Made by a program: the position numbers and the translations under genes | Source: a virus | Length of the DNA: 23,522 nucleotides | Reading direction: 5' to 3' (one strand) | IMG/VR virus record: IMGVR_UViG_3300049097_000028 | Location: 1-23,522 of that record | The notes under the pieces: model-generated | Seen by the model: only the letters and a program-made list of their open reading frames with translations | What the model was told of the DNA's origin: nothing | Database searches by the model: none | In this document: positions 14,455 to 21,490 of the stretch, piece after piece | Numbering within the stretch: position 1 is the stretch's first letter | Layout of the letters: each line of letters begins with the position of its first letter

Positions 14455-14633
14455 TGTTCCAGGCGATTCGGATTTGGTTCGCCTGTTGGTTTGCTGGCCA
14501 CGATTGGACCTGTAAGGCCGCCGAAGATATCCCGCCAACAGAATCGCAATTGAAGCACGGCGTTTCCGGCTTTTATGATTATGCGAAAATGTACTGTAAA
14601 CGCTGCGGACGCGAATCCGGGAGGAACCTTTAA
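14454..14633 (+). CDS. Small zinc-binding protein, 59 aa
   Basis: A short gene between its neighbours with coupled ends: ATG 14454 overlaps the previous stop, and its TAA is followed one base later by the next ATG. The 59 residues contain GHDWTC (H16, C20) and MYCKRCGRES (C48, C51), a four-ligand zinc site typical of tiny phage proteins that begin with a hydrophobic stretch (IRIWFACWFAGHDW) and carry HDWTC. Function unknown. The codon use and tight spacing make it convincing in spite of the length. Confidence 0.82.
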   Translation: MFQAIRIWFACWFAGHDWTCKAAEDIPPTESQLKHGVSGFYDYAKMYCKRCGRESGRNL

Positions 14634-14634
14634 A

Positions 14635-14964
14635 ATGCGAAAATGGAAATCAGAACACGACCCACAAACGCGGGTTTTCCTTTACTTCCAGGAACACCCG
14701 AACAAGTTTTTCAACGCGCGCCACATCGCCAGCCAGGTCCGCGTCGCCCGTCGCCGGGTCCAGACAATAATCGAATACCTGGAAGACCTGGGGAAGATCG
14801 AAGGCGTCCATTGTGTAACGTCGAAATTTTGGGGGCGGCCCCGGACGTTATACCGAAGCATTCGCGGCGGCCCGATCCATGATTCGATCCCCCAGGTTGA
14901 AGCCTTCGCCCCTGGCGGCCAGGTCATCGAGGACGTGCCCGAACAATTGCGGATCGAACAATGA
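14635..14964 (+). CDS. Winged-helix DNA-binding-like protein
   Basis: A 109-residue basic protein. I start at 14635, where GGGAGGAACC lies just upstream; a reading from 14575 runs through the previous gene. Residues about 13-60 (RVFLYFQEHPNKFFNARHIA, SQVRVARRRVQTIIEYLEDLG) fit a winged-helix domain: two helices, a recognition helix rich in Arg and a wing with KFWGRPRTLYR. It may regulate phage or host genes or act in replication. The C-terminal 35 residues look disordered. It overlaps the next gene by four bases (ATGA). Confidence 0.78.
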   Translation: MRKWKSEHDPQTRVFLYFQEHPNKFFNARHIASQVRVARRRVQTIIEYLEDLGKIEGVHCVTSKFWGRPRTLYRSIRGGPIHDSIPQVEAFAPGGQVIEDVPEQLRIEQ

Positions 14965-15233
14965 TCCGGATCGACTTCGAACCAGGCGAATCCAGGCTTC
15001 AATATTTGGCCCGCGTCCTGGTCGCTTATATGGATTTTTTCGAACCCGGTTTGATTCATTACGACGGCGCTGAATGCGATGGTCAATGCCTCGCGGACGA
15101 TATCGAATCCGCCGTCGAATCGCTGCCCGACCTGGAAGACCTGAAAAAGGCGGTCAACTATTTCGACGCCGGGGGGGAAGTCGACGCCCGGTCCGAATAC
15201 TTGATCAAGGCCGCCCGGAAGTTGATCAAGTGA
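14961..15233 (+). CDS. Conserved-type small acidic phage protein
   Basis: A 90-residue acidic protein containing LIHYDGAECDGQCLADDI, a motif I recognise from many uncharacterised phage proteins where HYDxAxCDGxCLxxD recurs. The preceding helix (RLQYLARVLVAYMDFF) and the following one (LPDLEDLKKAVNYF) suggest a small helical fold. Function unknown. It starts with ATG overlapping the previous stop (ATGA) and ends overlapping the next start (GTGA), so it lies in a tightly coupled gene chain. Confidence 0.82.
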   Translation: MIRIDFEPGESRLQYLARVLVAYMDFFEPGLIHYDGAECDGQCLADDIESAVESLPDLEDLKKAVNYFDAGGEVDARSEYLIKAARKLIK

Positions 15234-15469
15234 TAGATTTACCAGAAAATATTCTATTGCGGACCGTGACCTTCCTGGACGGCGCGAACGGCTATAAAAT
15301 GCAATGCCGGGTAAATGAAGACCTGGGCCTATATGTCACGTCAGAACGCGAATCACGTCACGACCCATTTATTCACGCGATCACTATGGACGGCGTCGAA
15401 GGAATATTCGGATCGATTGAAGACCTACGCGAAGCGGTCGACGCGATCAACCTGGAAGCGACGATATAA
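15230..15469 (+). CDS. Hypothetical protein, GTG start
   Basis: A 79-residue protein starting at GTG 15230, which overlaps the previous TGA as GTGA; GGAAG lies upstream. An in-frame ATG far upstream would overlap the previous gene by about 160 bases and is unlikely. The protein has an alternating hydrophobic beta start (NILLRTVTFLDG) and a C-terminal helix (SIEDLREAVDAINLEATI). No family recognised. Tight coupling in the operon supports it. Confidence 0.75.
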   Translation: MIDLPENILLRTVTFLDGANGYKMQCRVNEDLGLYVTSERESRHDPFIHAITMDGVEGIFGSIEDLREAVDAINLEATI

Positions 15470-15473
15470 ACAA

Positions 15474-15701
15474 ATGAAAAAATCAAAGGTTAAACGCTGG
15501 CGCTGCGGGGATTGTGGCGCGATCTTTAACAAGCCGACATTTCGCCACGTCCCGGACGCCGACGACCCAACGATCCCGCGCGCCCTTCGCCAGCCAGGAA
15601 TCCCCGTCCTTTACACTTGCCCCGATTGTGATTCGGGTAACGTTCGCGGTATGGCCAACCCTGACCCGTTCACGCCGATCCAGGCTTCCCCCGACAAATA
15701 A
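15474..15701 (+). CDS. Small zinc-ribbon protein
   Basis: A 75-residue protein with a very basic N-terminus (KKSKVKRWRCGDCG) and a zinc ribbon C11-x2-C14 ... C49-x2-C52. Such ribbons with a basic tail often bind nucleic acid. No clear ribosome binding site is present; the ATG is four bases after the upstream stop, so translation may depend on coupling. The next gene is 71 bases further, after the repeated promoter-like element. Confidence 0.75.
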   Translation: MKKSKVKRWRCGDCGAIFNKPTFRHVPDADDPTIPRALRQPGIPVLYTCPDCDSGNVRGMANPDPFTPIQASPDK

Positions 15702-15712
15702 ATTCTGGAAGG

Positions 15713-15736
15713 TTGTCGCGTTACAAGCTACAATCG
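15713..15736 (+). promoter_or_regulatory. Repeated 24-bp element, rightward copy 2 (TTGTCGCG-N6-GCTAC)
   Basis: TTGTCGCG (15713-15720), six bases, GCTACAATC. The TACAAT part matches a -10 box in five of six positions. It lies 60 bases before the recombination gene at 15773 and points into it. Confidence 0.65.
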
Positions 15737-15772
15737 AGGGGCTATTTTGCAAACGAAAAAGGTAATCATCAA

Positions 15773-16891
15773 ATGACCGAACAAAACGAAGCCCTGGCGG
15801 TTGTCAAATCCGACAGCCCCCCGGCAGATCAACCGATTGAAATCCACAACCAATCCCCCGCCCCGGTCCAAATTCGAAACGCCTTCGACCTGGCCCCTGG
15901 CCAATTCAAGGCGGGACTGAAACGCCAGGGGGAAAATCGAACGGCCTTAATGACCTGGATCAAAGGCGAAATGCATGAAGGCGTCGACTATGGAAAAATT
16001 CACGTCGTCAAACGCGACAAATGCAACAAGGGGAAATTCTGCGATAACCCCCACCATTTCAGCAAGGATTCCCTGTTCAAACCAGGGGCCGAAAAAATCG
16101 TCGGAATGATGGGCTTCCGCGCGATCTGGCCGACGCTGGTCCAGTACGAAAACGCCGCGATCGAAGGGAAGCAAATCAACCAGGTCGCGCTTCGCTGCCA
16201 GTTGGTCGACAAGTCGGGGAACATCATTTCCGAAGGTTGGGGGGCGCGTAACCTGGCCCAGGATTCGAACGACCTGAACAAGTCCGTCAAAATGGCCAAA
16301 AAGTCCGGGCTGATCGACGCCGTCCTGAATGCTGGCGGATTGTCCGAAGTGTTTACCCAGGACGTCGAAGACATGCCGAAGGATTCGTTCGGCGACGAAC
16401 CGCCGTTCGATCCATACAACCAGGAACAGGTCCGGTTTGACGGGACCGAACGGATCGACCCGGCGAAGGCGTTCCCATTCGGGAAGCATAAGGGCCAGCC
16501 CTGGGCCGACGTTCCCCTGGACTATCTGGAATGGTGTCTGGATAAAATGTCGAACCTGGACCCCGGCCTTCGGAAGCAAATCGAACAGGCCGCCGCCGAT
16601 AAATTTGTCGCGCCGGAAGTGACACAAGGATCGTTTGAAGCTAAGATCGAAGAACGTTTCGAGGAAGTAACCGAAGACCAATTGAAAGACGAACGGATCA
16701 CGCGCGCCGAATCGCGTCCGCTGCAGTATTACGCGGACCTGATCGCAAGGGCCGCCGGACAGCTTGAACTTGAAAACGTGAAACAAGATATAGCCGGATC
16801 GATCCACGAAAAGCCGTTGAAGGCTTTCCTGGCCGAACGGCTGAACAGCTTTTTAAACTGGGAACCTGCAGGGGAAGAAAATGTCGACTGA
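15773..16891 (+). CDS. Probable recombination protein (annealing-like) with DUF3820 C-terminal domain
   Basis: A 372-residue protein. The N-terminal half contains ALMTWIKGEMHEGVDYGKIH (about 58-77), C84 and C90 in CNKGKFC, then HHFSKDSLFKPGAEKIVGMM (94-113) and SEGWGARNLAQDSNDLNKSV (153-172), with a KMAKKSGLIDAVLNAGGLSEVFTQD tract. Phage proteins with the LLKPGAEK block are commonly found in recombination modules; whether they are single-strand annealing proteins is my inference. Residues about 233-265 (FPFGKHKGQPWADVPLDYLEW) match the DUF3820 pattern. I start at 15773, with AAAGGTAA upstream. The stop overlaps the partner gene by 11 bases. Likely role: homologous recombination or repair during replication. 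Confidence 0.72.
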   Translation: MTEQNEALAVVKSDSPPADQPIEIHNQSPAPVQIRNAFDLAPGQFKAGLKRQGENRTALMTWIKGEMHEGVDYGKIHVVKRDKCNKGKFCDNPHHFSKDSLFKPGAEKIVGMMGFRAIWPTLVQYENAAIEGKQINQVALRCQLVDKSGNIISEGWGARNLAQDSNDLNKSVKMAKKSGLIDAVLNAGGLSEVFTQDVEDMPKDSFGDEPPFDPYNQEQVRFDGTERIDPAKAFPFGKHKGQPWADVPLDYLEWCLDKMSNLDPGLRKQIEQAAADKFVAPEVTQGSFEAKIEERFEEVTEDQLKDERITRAESRPLQYYADLIARAAGQLELENVKQDIAGSIHEKPLKAFLAERLNSFLNWEPAGEENVD

Positions 16892-17600
16892 AATAAACAT
16901 CAATAAAGAACTGGCGAAGGCCGAACTTCGTCCGATCGCGATCGATATCGCAACGTTCAACGATACGCTGGACGGGATCGAAATCGAAACCGAAGACGAC
17001 CAGGGGACCGTCGCGGACCTGGTTAAATTTATGAACGGATCGCGGAAGAAACTGGAAACGAAACGCCTGTCCCTGGTCGAACCGTTGAAGTCGGTCGCGA
17101 AGGACATCGACGCAATGTTCAAGGTCCCGCGCGATCAGATCGACCTGGTCCTGGTGAAGGCGAAAGGGAAAATGAACAATTTCGCCCAGGCCCAACACGC
17201 GATCGCAGCCGCCAGGGCGAAGGCCGATCGCGAAGAAGCCGAAGCCGAAGAACGCGAAGCCCGCAAGCTGGCCGCCGACCTGGCGTCGATCAGCGAACAC
17301 GCCGCACCTATGGCCGAAGCCGTCATCGAACAAGCCCAGGCGAAGGTCGTCAAGGCCGCCGCCCCGGTCCAGGTCGCCGCCGTCAAATCCGAAACGACAA
17401 CGACCGCCGTCAATAAGACCTGGACGGTCGACGTCCTGGACGTGGTCGCGCTTTGCCGCGCTGTCGCCGACGGCCTTATCGGGCCGGAAATGATCGACCC
17501 GAACATGGCGGCCCTTCGTGATTTCTGTCGGGCCGAAGCGGTCGAACGTGAGAAATTCGGCTGCAAGTTCTATCAAAAGATTTCGACAACTGTCCGCTAG
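16881..17600 (+). CDS. Recombination-module partner protein, coiled-coil (DUF1351-like)
   Basis: A 239-residue protein overlapping the previous gene by 11 bases, with GCAGGGGAAGAAA upstream. The first half (TVADLVKFMNGSRKKLETKR, LSLVEPLKSVAKDIDAMF) resembles phage proteins that accompany recombinases, including DUF1351. A long Ala/Glu/Lys helix (about 100-150) is likely coiled-coil. The C-terminal 60 residues (TWTVDVLDVVALCRAV, then a helical end with FGCKFYQKISTTVR) form a separate domain. The position directly behind the recombination gene suggests that the two act together, but the activity is unknown. Confidence 0.75.
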   Translation: MSTEININKELAKAELRPIAIDIATFNDTLDGIEIETEDDQGTVADLVKFMNGSRKKLETKRLSLVEPLKSVAKDIDAMFKVPRDQIDLVLVKAKGKMNNFAQAQHAIAAARAKADREEAEAEEREARKLAADLASISEHAAPMAEAVIEQAQAKVVKAAAPVQVAAVKSETTTTAVNKTWTVDVLDVVALCRAVADGLIGPEMIDPNMAALRDFCRAEAVEREKFGCKFYQKISTTVR

Positions 17601-17609
17601 GGGGTCGCT

Positions 17610-17825
17610 ATGCCGTCAAGACAAATCTGTCCGATAATGTCCCGCCCGGTCGCGATCACGAAAGCGAACGGGATCGTCGTCCCTGAAATGCACCTGGTCG
17701 ACTGTTGTGGCGAAGGCTGTCAATTTTGGATTTCGATCTATTCAGCCGAAGGATTTAAACAGTCGCCCGAATGCGCCCTGGTCCTTCCCGCCCTGTCGAA
17801 CGCTGACGGGCTTTTCGTCGTTTAG
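17610..17825 (+). CDS. Small cysteine-rich protein
   Basis: A 71-residue protein with cysteines at 7, 32, 33, 37 and 55 (CPIM, DCCGEGCQFW, ECALV), a probable single metal site. TAGGGGGTCGCT before ATG 17610 is a typical ribosome binding site here; it starts ten bases after the previous stop. No known family. The next gene has a nearly identical leader (TAGGGGGTCACT), suggesting coordinated expression. Confidence 0.75.
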   Translation: MPSRQICPIMSRPVAITKANGIVVPEMHLVDCCGEGCQFWISIYSAEGFKQSPECALVLPALSNADGLFVV

Positions 17826-17834
17826 GGGGTCACT

Positions 17835-18398
17835 ATGGCAAAGCTAGTTAAATGCGATTATTGCGGCGTCCTGACGTACTCGCTAAGGGTTGGCGACGGT
17901 TGCGATCGATGCAACCAGGGGACCATGAAGGCCGACAGCGCGGAACCGGATTTCCGGGGCCACGTCGACGCGCCAGCCGGGGAAATGACGACAGCCGAAG
18001 GGGCGGCCCTGGTCGACGAACCCGAACGCCCGATCGCTGACGCGTCCGCCTTCGGCCTGGACCAGCCGGACAATCCGGTCATCGAGGCGCAGCCCAGGAA
18101 GGGGCCGAAGGTGACGGGACACGACGGGGCGGATTTGTGGGACCTGTTACGCGATGGCGAATTCCACAAGGCGAAGGACCTGAACATGGAAAGCCGGAAA
18201 ATCCGGGCCGTTTGCGCCGTGTATCCGAATCAATTCCTTTCAACACAATCGGGATATAAGATCGTAAAAAAGGCGACCGACGGCGAAATCGAAAACGCCG
18301 CCGCCGACCTTCGTTCCAGAATGGCCCACCTGGGCCGCCGAGCGTCCGCCCTTGAATCGGTCCTTCACGCCCGCAAACAACCGGGGTTCGACTTATGA
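17835..18398 (+). CDS. Zinc-ribbon plus winged-helix-like protein
   Basis: A 187-residue protein with a zinc ribbon C7-x2-C10 ... C23-x2-C26, an acidic linker (about 33-95) and a C-terminal domain that opens with DLWDLLRDGEFHKAKDLNME and continues with SRKIRAVCAVYPNQFLSTQS and GYKIVKKAT, a winged-helix-like arrangement ending in a helical bundle (DLRSRMAHLGRRASALESVL). This combination suggests DNA binding, perhaps transcriptional control, but I do not recognise the exact family. It overlaps the next gene by four bases. Confidence 0.8.
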   Translation: MAKLVKCDYCGVLTYSLRVGDGCDRCNQGTMKADSAEPDFRGHVDAPAGEMTTAEGAALVDEPERPIADASAFGLDQPDNPVIEAQPRKGPKVTGHDGADLWDLLRDGEFHKAKDLNMESRKIRAVCAVYPNQFLSTQSGYKIVKKATDGEIENAAADLRSRMAHLGRRASALESVLHARKQPGFDL

Positions 18399-18538
18399 AC
18401 TGTTTTTATTTTTTCGATGTCGGCGACGTGTCGGCGTTTCAATGGATCGGGATCGGGGTCGTCATTATCGCCGCGCTGGCCGGGTTTATTTCACTGCTGA
18501 ACATGGCGATCGCTTACAGCGCCAGGGGGGAAGGATGA
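18395..18538 (+). CDS. Small membrane protein, 47 aa
   Basis: A 47-residue gene with coupled ends: ATG 18395 overlaps the previous TGA, and its own TGA overlaps the next ATG. A single transmembrane helix lies at about residues 16-38 (QWIGIGVVIIAALAGFISLL). Function unknown. It is distinctly separate from the lysis membrane proteins further downstream. Confidence 0.7.
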   Translation: MNCFYFFDVGDVSAFQWIGIGVVIIAALAGFISLLNMAIAYSARGEG

Positions 18539-18888
18539 CAAATTCGATTTTCAATTGGTTTTGGCAGCCCCCTATAAACGGATCGCCGGGGCTGTTAATG
18601 GTCGCGGACTTTCACCCAGGCCCGGAAGCGGTCGACGTTCCGTTCGTCCTGGAAGACCTGGGAAACGTGCTGTTATGGGTCGAAGCCCGGATCGACAAAA
18701 AACTGTCGCTTCATTCCTTCCGCCTGTATACGCGGGACCCGTTGGGGATATGGGCGCAAATTGCATTCAACGACCCAGGGTCGCGGAAGTTCACGGTCCG
18801 GCAGCCTGACGCCGAACAGGCCAGCCTGTCCGAATTATGGGACCAACGGCTGGCCCGGTCCGATCGCCCGACCAGGTTGGATTCGTGA
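18535..18888 (+). CDS. Hypothetical protein
   Basis: A 117-residue protein starting at ATG 18535 as part of an ATGA overlap; the earlier in-frame starts lie in the preceding gene. It is Trp/Pro-rich at the N-terminus (FNWFWQPPINGSPG), and about residues 30-85 read as alternating strands and a helix (LEDLGNVLLWVEARIDKKLS, FRLYTRDPLGIWAQIAF). No family recognised. Its end overlaps the next start (GTGA). Confidence 0.72.
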   Translation: MTNSIFNWFWQPPINGSPGLLMVADFHPGPEAVDVPFVLEDLGNVLLWVEARIDKKLSLHSFRLYTRDPLGIWAQIAFNDPGSRKFTVRQPDAEQASLSELWDQRLARSDRPTRLDS

Positions 18889-19151
18889 ACACCTGGCAAA
18901 TTATCGGCCTGGTCGTCGCTGGTTGGTTCGTCCTGTCGGTCCTGGCCCTGATCCTGGCGATGAAATGCTTCGAAGCCGGACGCTATGCCGAACGGAAAAT
19001 GGTTTCCGAAAACCTGGCGGAAATTGTTCGCCAGGGCGTCGATAAGGTATTGGGCGCGCCGAACGAACAATGGTCCAAACCCATGCGGGACCAGCTTCGG
19101 CTGAAAATGTTCGAAACAATTTCAGAGGTAAAAAACACGACCAGGCATTGA
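18885..19151 (+). CDS. Small membrane protein, GTG start
   Basis: An 88-residue protein starting at GTG 18885 (GTGA overlap). One N-terminal transmembrane helix (about 5-24, IIGLVVAGWFVLSVLALILA) is followed by a basic/acidic cytoplasmic or periplasmic helix (YAERKMVSENLAEIVRQGVD, then a final RLKMFETISEV). Last gene of the early/middle rightward operon before the hairpin and terminator. Function unknown; it could be membrane-anchored and may interact with host cell-surface or replication machinery. Confidence 0.72.
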   Translation: MNTWQIIGLVVAGWFVLSVLALILAMKCFEAGRYAERKMVSENLAEIVRQGVDKVLGAPNEQWSKPMRDQLRLKMFETISEVKNTTRH

Positions 19152-19213
19152 TCAACCCTTTTAACTTGGGTCCGATGCGGAAACAATGTCCGGTCGAGTA
19201 TTTCAAGGCGCTA

Positions 19214-19248
19214 GGGTCCCCCGCGCTTTGATCTGAAAAGGGGGGACC
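19214..19248. other. Strong hairpin before the terminator
   Basis: GGTCCCCC (19215-19222) and GGGGGACC (19241-19248) form an 8-bp stem around an 18-base loop in the gene-free stretch after the middle operon. There is no T-run on either side, so it is not an intrinsic terminator by itself; it may protect the upstream 3' end or cooperate with the terminator that follows. The rest of 19152-19288 shows nothing else I can support. Confidence 0.5.
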
Positions 19249-19288
19249 AGGGTCGCGCGTTTGTTGGTATCCTCGCGGCCTGGGGAAG

Positions 19289-19334
19289 GCCCCGTCGATC
19301 GGTTTTCGTTTCCTGGTCGGCGGGGCTTTTTTTT
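19289..19334 (+). terminator. Strong intrinsic terminator of the middle operon
   Basis: Bases 19289-19300 (GCCCCGTCGATC) pair with 19315-19326 (GGTCGGCGGGGC), a 12-bp stem with two G-T pairs and a 14-base loop, followed by eight T residues. It separates the middle operon from the lysis cassette. Confidence 0.9.
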
Positions 19335-19359
19335 GCCTGCAGGGCGGTTTTGGTATAAG
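19333..19359 (+). promoter_or_regulatory. Promoter candidate for the lysis cassette
   Basis: TTGCCT (19333-19338) and TATAAG (19354-19359) with 15 bases between them resemble -35 and -10 boxes. They lie right behind the terminator and about 50 bases before the first lysis gene at 19409. Confidence 0.5.
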
Positions 19360-19408
19360 GTCGGCCCGTCGATCGTGAGGATCGCCCGAATCACCAGCGG
19401 GGAACCGA

Positions 19409-19852
19409 ATGACAATTGAACGCGTCCGCGATGACCGAAGCAAAAAGGGAACCCACGGCGTCATCGAGCTAGGCGGGAAAACCTGGCACACCATCGAACC
19501 CCCGGACCTGGGGAACAAGCCCTTCGAATCATGCGTCCCCCTGGGCGAATATGATCTATTGCCGTTTTCGTCCGCGAAATATGGCGAAGTCTTTTTGATG
19601 GTTAACCCCGATTTAAACGTTTACGCCTTCGAAGATTCACCTGGCCGCCCGGACGACGGTCGCTTCCTTTGCATCCTGGCCCACAAGGGAAACGAGGTTG
19701 AAAACTTCGTCGGCTGCGGGGGCTGTTCGCATACCTACGACGAAGCAAACGACCGCCTTTTGTCCAGCACAAAACAATCATGCATCGAATTTAACCAGGC
19801 TGTCCGCGACGAAGGATCGTTGAAGCTGACAGTCCGACACGAAATCGACTAA
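19409..19852 (+). CDS. DUF5675 family protein
   Basis: A 147-residue protein with the DUF5675 pattern: an opening strand pair (HGVIELGGKTWHTIEPPD), GNKPFESCVPLGEYDLLPF (about 36-55), a strand containing an aromatic residue and NPDLNVYAFED, then FLCILAHKGNEVENFVGC with GGCSHTYDE. Members of this family sit in or next to lysis cassettes of many tailed phages; the activity has not been established to my knowledge. It stands directly after a new promoter and heads the lysis operon, so it may be involved in peptidoglycan processing. GGGGAACCG precedes the start. Confidence 0.8.
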   Translation: MTIERVRDDRSKKGTHGVIELGGKTWHTIEPPDLGNKPFESCVPLGEYDLLPFSSAKYGEVFLMVNPDLNVYAFEDSPGRPDDGRFLCILAHKGNEVENFVGCGGCSHTYDEANDRLLSSTKQSCIEFNQAVRDEGSLKLTVRHEID

Positions 19853-19862
19853 CGGGGAACCC

Positions 19863-20309
19863 ATGCAAAAGAAATTCAGCGAACAATCGACCGGGGTCCA
19901 ATGGGGAACGATTGCCACAATTATCGGATTATTGTTCGGCGGCTTCGGCGCGGCCATATGGACGGCAGGCGACACGATTATCGATACAAAATATTCGACC
20001 GACGTCGACGTCCAGGGCGTCCAGAAAAAGTTCGGCGAACAGTTCAACGCCTTCCAGGAAACCGTCCAGGCGAACACGGCGTCCGTTCAATCGACCGCCA
20101 GGTCCGTCGATGGGTTGACCCTGGTCGTCCTGGACCTTCGAATCCGGGACCTGGAAAATATCAAGTTCGACCTGGAAAGCGAAAAGACGAACGCCGGGGT
20201 CAACTGGAACAACGGCGACGAACGTGAATTGGTCGGTCTGCGGAAATCGCTGTCCGATCTGAACATTCAGCGCGACCGCTTGTTTCAGCGCATACTGGCC
20301 AACCAATGA
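19863..20309 (+). CDS. Membrane-anchored coiled-coil protein of the lysis cassette
   Basis: A 148-residue protein with an N-terminal transmembrane helix (about 16-36) followed by a helical coiled-coil from about 50 to the end (QGVQKKFGEQFNAFQETVQ, RKSLSDLNIQRDRLFQRIL). ACGGGGAACCC before ATG 19863 is its ribosome binding site. By order and architecture it could be a holin-associated or XhlA-like protein; sequence alone does not prove this. It overlaps the next gene by four bases (ATGA). Confidence 0.7.
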   Translation: MQKKFSEQSTGVQWGTIATIIGLLFGGFGAAIWTAGDTIIDTKYSTDVDVQGVQKKFGEQFNAFQETVQANTASVQSTARSVDGLTLVVLDLRIRDLENIKFDLESEKTNAGVNWNNGDERELVGLRKSLSDLNIQRDRLFQRILANQ

Positions 20310-20548
20310 ACGGCGACGATATGCAACGACCCGGCCCAGGTTTCGAACGTCACGCCCAAACAGGCTTGACTGTCCTGGTCGTCGCCCTGTTGTGTTGGGT
20401 TGGCCTGACCACGCAAAACACCCAGGTCGAAGTCGCGAAAATCGTCGTGAAGGTTTCCAGCCTGGAAGCGGCGGCCAAAGTTCCGGACGCCCGCGTCGAT
20501 GATCTGACCAGGCGCGTCGAAGCCCTGGAAGCGGCGGCCCGACCATGA
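20306..20548 (+). CDS. Small membrane/coiled-coil protein, lysis cassette
   Basis: An 80-residue protein with one transmembrane helix (about 20-37, GLTVLVVALLCWVGL) and a coiled-coil C-terminus (VVKVSSLEAAAK, TRRVEALEAAARP). Both ends overlap neighbours by four bases, so it is coupled. This organisation (membrane anchor plus short coiled coil, between lysis genes) is like XhlA-type lysis helpers; the assignment is tentative. Confidence 0.65.
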   Translation: MNGDDMQRPGPGFERHAQTGLTVLVVALLCWVGLTTQNTQVEVAKIVVKVSSLEAAAKVPDARVDDLTRRVEALEAAARP

Positions 20549-20784
20549 CCCCCGAAGATTTCAATAAATGGCGCGTTTGGCCCCGGCTGTTGACCGGCGC
20601 GTTTTCGCTGTTTTTCTTCTATGCCTGGTTTTATGTCGTCGATTGGTTTATCGCGTTCAATTGGGAAACGGTCGAAAACCAGGCGGTCGCCCTGGCCCTG
20701 GCCGGGTTCCCCGCCGCGATCCTGACCGTGATCACGATCGTCCTGGGGAAGTTGATCGATAAATATATGAACGGACCGACGTGA
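20545..20784 (+). CDS. Holin candidate
   Basis: A 79-residue protein with two predicted transmembrane helices, about 15-37 (LLTGAFSLFFFYAWFYVVDW) and 47-71 (AVALALAGFPAAILTVITIV), and short charged ends. Small size, two membrane helices and the position directly before the spanin genes fit a class II holin, which forms the pores that end the infection. It starts at ATG 20545 in an ATGA overlap and ends overlapping the GTG start of the i-spanin gene. Similar short proteins with an EDFNKWR N-terminus occur in other phages. Confidence 0.65.
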   Translation: MTPEDFNKWRVWPRLLTGAFSLFFFYAWFYVVDWFIAFNWETVENQAVALALAGFPAAILTVITIVLGKLIDKYMNGPT

Positions 20785-21158
20785 ATATCCAGATCATTAT
20801 CCTGGTTGTATGCCTGGGCGGCGGCCTGATCGGGGCCGGGGCCTGGATCGTGAACGGCCAGATCGACGCCCGTGTCGTTGCCGAACAGAACGCCGTCGCG
20901 TCAAAAATATCCGCCGAAACGGCGAACGCCAGGGTCGCGCAACTCGAAAGCGACCTGGTAAAAGAAAGTGAACGCCAGGAAATACTTCAAAAGGAACTGC
21001 AGGCCGCCCGCGACCTAGAAGCAACAACGACCGAAGTCCTGGAAGACCGTCGACGCCTTGATTCGCTTACCGCAGCAAAGCCGACCCTATTGGAACGCAT
21101 GGCGCGGAAAGCGACGACGAAGGTTTGGGACGAAATCGAGTCGGAATCGCGACAGTGA
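20781..21158 (+). CDS. i-spanin (Rz-like)
   Basis: A 125-residue protein with an N-terminal transmembrane anchor (about 4-24) and a long periplasmic coiled coil (about 30-100, AETANARVAQLESDLVKESE, RQEILQKELQAARDLEATTT), the architecture of inner-membrane spanins. Spanins fuse the inner and outer membranes at the end of lysis. The start is GTG 20781 overlapping the previous TGA. The gene's end overlaps the o-spanin start by four bases. Its presence shows a Gram-negative host. Confidence 0.78.
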   Translation: MNIQIIILVVCLGGGLIGAGAWIVNGQIDARVVAEQNAVASKISAETANARVAQLESDLVKESERQEILQKELQAARDLEATTTEVLEDRRRLDSLTAAKPTLLERMARKATTKVWDEIESESRQ

Positions 21159-21490
21159 AAGCGGGCGCGACTCTGTTTTTCCTGCTGGCCCTTCCTGGCT
21201 GTTCACTGCTATCCCCGAAGCCCGCCGACATAGTAATCAAGCCGGAACCCGTCCCGGTCATTTGCGGGGCCGTCAACAACAAGCCCGACGCCCTGGTCCT
21301 AAAGGACACGCCGCCGACGGTCGCCCTGGGTCCGAACCAGGTTTGGGGTTACTGGTTCAGTCCTGACCTTTACGCGTCGTTAGCGGAAAACCTGCAAGCA
21401 ATGCGGGCCTATATGATCCAACAGCGCGCCATCCGTGGGACCCTGGTCAAATGCATCACGGACCACAATGACAAAATAAAAACGGAATAA
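21155..21490 (+). CDS. o-spanin lipoprotein (Rz1-like)
   Basis: A 111-residue protein starting at GTG 21155, which overlaps the i-spanin TGA. The first 15 residues are a lipoprotein signal with lipobox LPGC (cysteine at 16), directing the protein to the outer membrane. The mature part is proline-rich near the start, then contains QVWGYWFSPDLYASLAENLQ and two further cysteines. In most phages Rz1 lies inside Rz; here it follows it, as in the separated type. I am fairly sure of the lipoprotein nature and moderately sure of the spanin role. Confidence 0.77.
   Translation: MKAGATLFFLLALPGCSLLSPKPADIVIKPEPVPVICGAVNNKPDALVLKDTPPTVALGPNQVWGYWFSPDLYASLAENLQAMRAYMIQQRAIRGTLVKCITDHNDKIKTE

Noticed and set aside
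15947-17576. Long leftward reading frames (286 and 292 residues)
   Set aside because: They are antisense shadows of the recombination genes, rich in Phe, Gly and Arg, without starts or signals.
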